Shown piece after piece: positions 60,109 to 64,000 of a stretch of DNA of 64,000 nt. How positions within the stretch are numbered: the stretch's first letter is position 1; each line of letters opens with the position of its first letter. Under the pieces are notes generated by a model. It made no database searches. It was not told the DNA's origin and saw nothing but the letters and a program-made list of their open reading frames with translations. Origin of the DNA: Delftia tsuruhatensis NBRC 16741 (GTDB lineage: Bacteria; Pseudomonadota; Gammaproteobacteria; Burkholderiales; Burkholderiaceae_C); contig NZ_BCTO01000012.1 of assembly GCF_001571325.1 (NCBI RefSeq), forward strand, positions 19,335 to 83,334. The letters run 5' to 3'. The translations under genes were made by a program, and so were the position numbers.

Positions 60109-60594
60109 TCAGGCAGCCTGCTTCAATGCCTTCAGGGTCTTGACAGCCTTGAGGACCTCGTCAACGTGTCCGGGAACCTTTAGGCCGCGCCATTCCTGCA
60201 CCAGCAGGCCATCGGCTCCGACCAGGAAGGTGGAGCGCTCGATGCCCTTCACCTTCTTGCCGTACATGATCTTGTTCTTGACCACGCCGAACATGTGGCA
60301 CATCTTCTCTTCCGTATCGGCGATCAGCTCGAACGGCAGTTCCAGCTTTTCCTTGAAGTCGTCGTGCGACTTCATGTTGTCGCGCGAGACGCCAAACACG
60401 GTGGCGCCAGCTTTCACGAAGTCCTTGTACTTGTCGCGGAACTGCATGGCTTCGGTGGTGCAGCCAGGCGTATTGTCCTTGGGGTAGAAATACAGGATCA
60501 GAATCTGGCCCGTGTGGGAGGTGTTGGTCACCTTGATCCCGCCGGTAGCGTTGGCTTCAAATTCGGGAAGGGGTTTGTTGACAACGATCGCCAT
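60109..60594 (-). CDS. bcp: Thioredoxin-dependent peroxiredoxin (PrxQ/Bcp)
   Basis: Reduces hydroperoxides with thioredoxin. Peroxidatic Cys45 lies in YPKDNTPGCTTEAM; the usual resolving Cys five residues later is absent (Met50). A cysteine at residue 99 (EEKMCHMF) probably serves instead. FGVSRDNMKSH and PFELIADTE are conserved. Length 161 residues from the ATG at 60594 (MAIVVNKPLPEF). It stands alone with its own terminator. Confidence 0.95.
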   Translation of the reverse strand: MAIVVNKPLPEFEANATGGIKVTNTSHTGQILILYFYPKDNTPGCTTEAMQFRDKYKDFVKAGATVFGVSRDNMKSHDDFKEKLELPFELIADTEEKMCHMFGVVKNKIMYGKKVKGIERSTFLVGADGLLVQEWRGLKVPGHVDEVLKAVKTLKALKQAA

Positions 60595-60732
60595 GCGCTT
60601 ATATCTCTCGGGTGTAGTCGTTGAAATGCCGAGGGCCGTGTTTGTGTTTTTGCTTTTATCGGAAATGCCCCCAACCGCAACCTGCAATTTTACCCTGAAA
60701 ACGGAATTTCTCCCAATCAGGGGGGCAGGAGT

Positions 60733-61101
60733 CTACTCCAAGAGTAGGGCCGCGACGACGTTACGGCCTTCGCTGGCAAGGATGTTGTAGGTGCGACACG
60801 CGGCCTGCGTATCCATGCTTTCCAGGCCGATGCGTCGGGCCATGAGCGGGCGCAGCCAGGCCGCTGGCGGGAAGCGGTTGCGCTGGCCGCTGCCCAGGAT
60901 GATGACCTCTGCATCCAGCTGGGACAGGGCCTCGAAATGCTCAGGCGTCAGGTCTTCGAAGCGGGCACAGTCCCAGGCCTGGCGCAGGCCTTTGGCGCCG
61001 ACAAGCAGGCTGTGTTCGAACTTTTCCCGGTCCACGGCGACCCAGCCGGGGCCATAGCCCGTGATGCTCTGTGCTTCGGATTTGTCGGCGTGGAATTTCA
61101 T
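60733..61101 (-). CDS. Mth938-domain protein (DUF498)
   Basis: A 122-residue protein of the Mth938/NDUFAF3 fold. SITGYGPGWVAVDREKFEHSLLV, IILGSGQRNRFPPAAWLRPLMARRIGLESMDTQAACRTYNILASEGRNVVAALL are the family boxes. In mitochondria the relative helps assemble complex I; a bacterial role is not established. Start is the ATG at 61101; the longer upstream frame is leader. A perfect TATAAT -10 lies at 61189-61194 on this strand. Confidence 0.9.
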   Translation of the reverse strand: MKFHADKSEAQSITGYGPGWVAVDREKFEHSLLVGAKGLRQAWDCARFEDLTPEHFEALSQLDAEVIILGSGQRNRFPPAAWLRPLMARRIGLESMDTQAACRTYNILASEGRNVVAALLLE

Positions 61102-61188
61102 GGATGAGGGTGGCGCGGTCTGCGCGATGGGGGTGGCCGCCACATGGGTCGGGGCCAGGGCGATGCTGCATTGCGGAACTGTGGTCAA

Positions 61189-61194
61189 ATTATA
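61189..61194 (-). promoter_or_regulatory. -10 box for the Mth938-domain gene
   Basis: TATAAT on the minus strand, in the divergent gap; the -35 is weak. Gives a leader of about 80 nt. Confidence 0.5.
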
Positions 61195-61272
61195 GGTTTC
61201 ACCAGGGTGCATGGGGCACTTTGGCGTGCATGAAGGCCGCAAGCCCGCGCCGGCCACTTTCATATTCTCAGC

Positions 61273-62508
61273 ATGAAAACCGTTCTCAAATCCGCAAAAC
61301 TAGCCAACGTCTGTTATGACATCCGCGGGCCCATCATGGACGCGGCCAAGAAGATGGAAGAGGACGGCCAGAAGATCATCAAGCTCAATATCGGCAATCT
61401 GGCCGTGTTCGGCTTCGACGCTCCTGAGGAAGTGCAGCAGGACATGATCCGCAACCTGCCCAATTCGGCAGGCTACTCGGACAGCAAGGGCATCTTCGCG
61501 GCGCGCAAGGCCGTGATGCACGAGACCCAGCGCCAGGGCATCCTGGGCGTGACGCTGGACGATATCTACCTGGGCAATGGCGCATCCGAGCTGATCAGCC
61601 TGGCCACGAACGCGCTGCTGGACGACGGCGACGAGATGCTGCTGCCGGCGCCAGACTATCCGCTGTGGACCGCCGTGACCAGCCTGTCCGGCGGCACGCC
61701 CGTGCACTATATGTGCGACGAGTCCAACGGCTGGATGCCCGACCTGGACGACATCCGCGCCAAGATCACGCCGCGCACCAAGGGCATCGTCGTCATCAAC
61801 CCCAACAATCCGACAGGTGCCCTGTACAGCAAGCAGCTGCTGCAAAGCATCGTGGCGCTGGCCCGCGAGCATGGCCTGGTGATCTTCGCCGACGAGGTCT
61901 ATGACAAGGTGCTCTACGACGACGTCGTGCATACGCCGCTGGCCAGCCTGTCCACCGATGTGCTGACGCTGACCTTCAACTCGCTGTCCAAGGCCTATCG
62001 CAGCTGCGGCTACCGCGCCGGCTGGATGGTGGTCTCGGGCGACAAGAAGGCGGCCAAGGACTATATCGAGGGCCTGAACATGCTCTCCAACATGCGCCTG
62101 TGCGCCAATGTGCCCGGCCAATGGGCCGTGCAGACGGCGCTGGGCGGGCATCAGAGCATCGACGAGCTGGTGCAGGAAGGCGGCCGGCTGCGCGTGCAGC
62201 GCGACCTGGCCTACCAACTGATCACCGAAATCCCCGGCGTGAGCTGCGTCAAGCCGCAGGCCGCGCTGTACATGTTCCCGCGCCTGGACCCCGAGATCTA
62301 CCCGATCAAGGATGACCAGGCGTTCTTCCTGGAAGTGCTGCAGGAGACCAAGGTCATGCTGGTGCAGGGAACAGGCTTCAACTGGCCGCACCCCGACCAT
62401 TTCCGCATCGTCTTCCTGCCGCACGACACCGACCTGCGCGAGGCCATCCGCCGCCTGGCCGTGTTCCTCGAGAAGTACCGCAAGCGCCACGGCACGGACC
62501 GCGGCTGA
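61273..62508 (+). CDS. alaA: PLP-dependent aminotransferase, AlaA type
   Basis: Fold-type I aminotransferase, close to alanine transaminase AlaA. LNIGNLAVFGFDAPEE is the AlaA-like N-terminal motif. NPNNPTGALYS, DEVYDKVLYD, and the PLP lysine in NSLSKAYRSCGYRAGW follow. PHPDHFRIVFLPH contains the substrate carboxylate-binding Arg. Length 411 residues, versus 405 for E. coli AlaA. It precedes hom; the pair is usual in Comamonadaceae. Confidence 0.92.
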   Translation: MKTVLKSAKLANVCYDIRGPIMDAAKKMEEDGQKIIKLNIGNLAVFGFDAPEEVQQDMIRNLPNSAGYSDSKGIFAARKAVMHETQRQGILGVTLDDIYLGNGASELISLATNALLDDGDEMLLPAPDYPLWTAVTSLSGGTPVHYMCDESNGWMPDLDDIRAKITPRTKGIVVINPNNPTGALYSKQLLQSIVALAREHGLVIFADEVYDKVLYDDVVHTPLASLSTDVLTLTFNSLSKAYRSCGYRAGWMVVSGDKKAAKDYIEGLNMLSNMRLCANVPGQWAVQTALGGHQSIDELVQEGGRLRVQRDLAYQLITEIPGVSCVKPQAALYMFPRLDPEIYPIKDDQAFFLEVLQETKVMLVQGTGFNWPHPDHFRIVFLPHDTDLREAIRRLAVFLEKYRKRHGTDRG

Positions 62509-62618
62509 GCTGTGCGGGGGCCGGCGGGGGAGAGGGCCTTGCGCCGACCATCGCTTTTTACCGGCTGCCGGCGCGCACCCTCTGGGCGCCGCAGCATTTT
62601 TTGACTGGCAAGTAGTTT

Positions 62619-63968
62619 ATGAAACCGATCCAAGTAGGCCTTCTGGGCATTGGCACCGTGGGCAGCGGCACCTTCAACGTGCTGCAGCGCAACCAGGAAG
62701 AGATCCGCCGCCGCGCGGGCCGCGGTATTGAGATTGCCATGGTGGCCGACCTGGATACGGAACGCGCACGCTCCGTCGTGGGCGACACGGCCAAGGTGGT
62801 CGGCGATGCGCGCGAGATCATCGCCAACCCCGAGATCGACGTGGTGATCGAGCTGATCGGCGGCTACGGCATTGCCAAGGCCCTGGTGCTGGAGGCCATT
62901 GCCGCCGGCAAGCATGTGGTCACGGCCAACAAGGCCCTGCTGGCCGTGCATGGCAGCGAAATCTTCAAGGCCGCCGCCGAGAAGGGCGTGATGGTGGCCT
63001 ACGAAGCGGCGGTGGCCGGTGGCATTCCCATCATCAAGGCGCTGCGCGAAGGCCTGACGGCCAACCAGATCCAGTGGGTGGCCGGCATCATCAACGGCAC
63101 GACCAACTTCATCCTGTCCGAGATGCGCGACAAGGGCCTGGACTTCGACGTGGTGCTCAAGGAGGCCCAGCGCCTGGGCTATGCCGAAGCCGATCCGACC
63201 TTCGACATCGAAGGCGTGGACGCCGCCCACAAGGTCACGCTGATGAGCGCCATCGCCTTCGGCATTCCCGTGCAGTTCGACAAGGCGCATGTGGAAGGCA
63301 TCACCAAGCTGTCTGCGGCCGACATCAAGTACGCCGAGCAACTGGGCTACCGCATCAAGCTGCTGGGCATCACCAAGCGCACGGACAAGGGCATCGAGCT
63401 GCGCGTGCACCCCAGCCTGGTGCCGACCAAGCGCCTGATCGCCAACGTGGAAGGCGCGATGAACGCCGTCGTCGTCCATGGCGACGCCGTGGGCACGACG
63501 CTGTACTACGGCAAGGGCGCGGGCTCCGAGCCCACGGCCAGCGCCGTGATTGCCGACCTGGTGGACATTGCCCGCCTGCACACGGCCGACCCCGAGCACC
63601 GCGTGCCCCCGCTGGCCTTCCAGTCGAACACGCTGGTCGCCGCAGGTGGCGAGCTGCCCGTGCTGCCCATGAGCGAGGTGGTCACCAGCTACTACCTGCG
63701 CATCCGCGTGGCCGACGAAGCCGGCGTGCTGGCCAAGATCACCAGCATCCTCGCCGGTGCCGGCATCAGCATCGATGCCTTGCTGCAGCGCGAGGCTGGC
63801 GAGGTGAGCGGCGACAGCGAAGGCAGCCAGGGCGTGCCGCAGACCGACCTGATCATCCTGACCCACGCCACGCGCGAAGGCGACATGGATGCTGCCCTGG
63901 CGCAGATCCAGCAGTTGCCCACGGTGCTGGCCCCTATCAACCGCATCCGCAAGGAAGAGTTGAACTAA
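62619..63968 (+). CDS. hom: Homoserine dehydrogenase
   Basis: Reduces aspartate semialdehyde to homoserine for threonine, isoleucine and methionine. N-terminal VGLLGIGTVGSGTFNVL binds NAD(P). VTANKALLAVHG, GIINGTTNFIL, GYAEADPTFDIEGVDAAHK (substrate site) and GKGAGSEPTASAV are signatures. A C-terminal ACT domain (YYLRIRVADEAGVLAKITSIL) allows threonine feedback. Length 449 residues. It is 110 nt after alaA; the gap has a T-rich stretch but no clear promoter. The product of asd, encoded 19 kb away, is its substrate. Confidence 0.97.
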   Translation: MKPIQVGLLGIGTVGSGTFNVLQRNQEEIRRRAGRGIEIAMVADLDTERARSVVGDTAKVVGDAREIIANPEIDVVIELIGGYGIAKALVLEAIAAGKHVVTANKALLAVHGSEIFKAAAEKGVMVAYEAAVAGGIPIIKALREGLTANQIQWVAGIINGTTNFILSEMRDKGLDFDVVLKEAQRLGYAEADPTFDIEGVDAAHKVTLMSAIAFGIPVQFDKAHVEGITKLSAADIKYAEQLGYRIKLLGITKRTDKGIELRVHPSLVPTKRLIANVEGAMNAVVVHGDAVGTTLYYGKGAGSEPTASAVIADLVDIARLHTADPEHRVPPLAFQSNTLVAAGGELPVLPMSEVVTSYYLRIRVADEAGVLAKITSILAGAGISIDALLQREAGEVSGDSEGSQGVPQTDLIILTHATREGDMDAALAQIQQLPTVLAPINRIRKEELN

Positions 63969-64000
63969 GACACCCCCTGAGCGGCTGCGCCGCTTCCCCC

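Overview
The window is a GC-rich, gene-dense piece of a betaproteobacterial chromosome, almost entirely housekeeping. The order of gene blocks (rne/rluC; maf / yceD-rpmF-plsX-fabHDG-acpP-fabF; rpoE-rseA-mucD-lepA-lepB-rnc-era-recO-pdxJ-acpS-nagZ; accD-trpABF-truA-fimV-asd-leuBDC; grpE-dnaK-dnaJ; rpsF-priB-rpsR-rplI-dnaB) and the protein sequences point to the Comamonadaceae (Delftia/Comamonas/Acidovorax group). This is judged from recognised families and synteny, not from a database search. I see no rRNA, tRNA, CRISPR array, insertion sequence, prophage or frameshifted gene.

Layout. 1-740: 5' part of RNase E on the minus strand, divergent from rluC. 1.3-4.6 kb: rluC, a Gph-like HAD phosphatase, a Rieske protein and an SppA-type protease, closed by a two-way terminator. 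4.6-6.0 kb (minus): an RsmI-like methyltransferase and the YceF-type Maf protein. 6.0-12.5 kb: the yceD-rpmF-plsX-fabH-fabD-fabG-acpP-fabF lipid cluster, with terminator-like hairpins inside it after rpmF and after fabH. 12.5-16.3 kb: a small membrane protein, sigma-E, its anti-sigma RseA and the periplasmic protease MucD, with no rseB. 16.7-24.8 kb: lepA to nagZ, with many overlapping start/stop codons. 24.9-28.7 kb: a phosphofructokinase-family protein, a cold-shock/DUF1294 fusion, an HD protein and purT.

28.7-33.4 kb (minus): MscS-like channel, REC-GGDEF diguanylate cyclase, an unknown membrane protein and lysS. 33.6-35 kb: LON-domain protein (minus) and YggT (plus). 35-49 kb (minus): accD, trpABF, truA, fimV, asd, leuB, leuD, an entericidin-like lipoprotein, leuC and a LysR regulator. 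49-50.4 kb: a Sel1-repeat secreted protein. 50.5-54.4 kb (minus): dnaJ, dnaK and grpE with heat-shock-type promoters. 54.5-57.7 kb: rpsF-priB-rpsR-rplI and dnaB. 57.7-61.2 kb (minus): small hypothetical protein, PIN-PhoH ATPase, PrxQ peroxiredoxin and an Mth938-domain protein. 61.3-64 kb: an AlaA-type aminotransferase and homoserine dehydrogenase.

The most interesting non-standard signal is in front of asd. A 35-39 codon reading frame ends in a Thr/Ile-rich run (ITSTTITTI), very like the E. coli thr leader peptide. A hairpin over its stop codon is mutually exclusive with a 12-bp GC stem just before asd. This is a candidate amino-acid attenuator for aspartate-family synthesis. Other points of interest are a short promoter-plus-terminator unit in the lepA leader, terminators inside the fatty-acid cluster, a candidate sigma-E promoter for mucD, and sigma-32-like promoters for grpE and dnaK.
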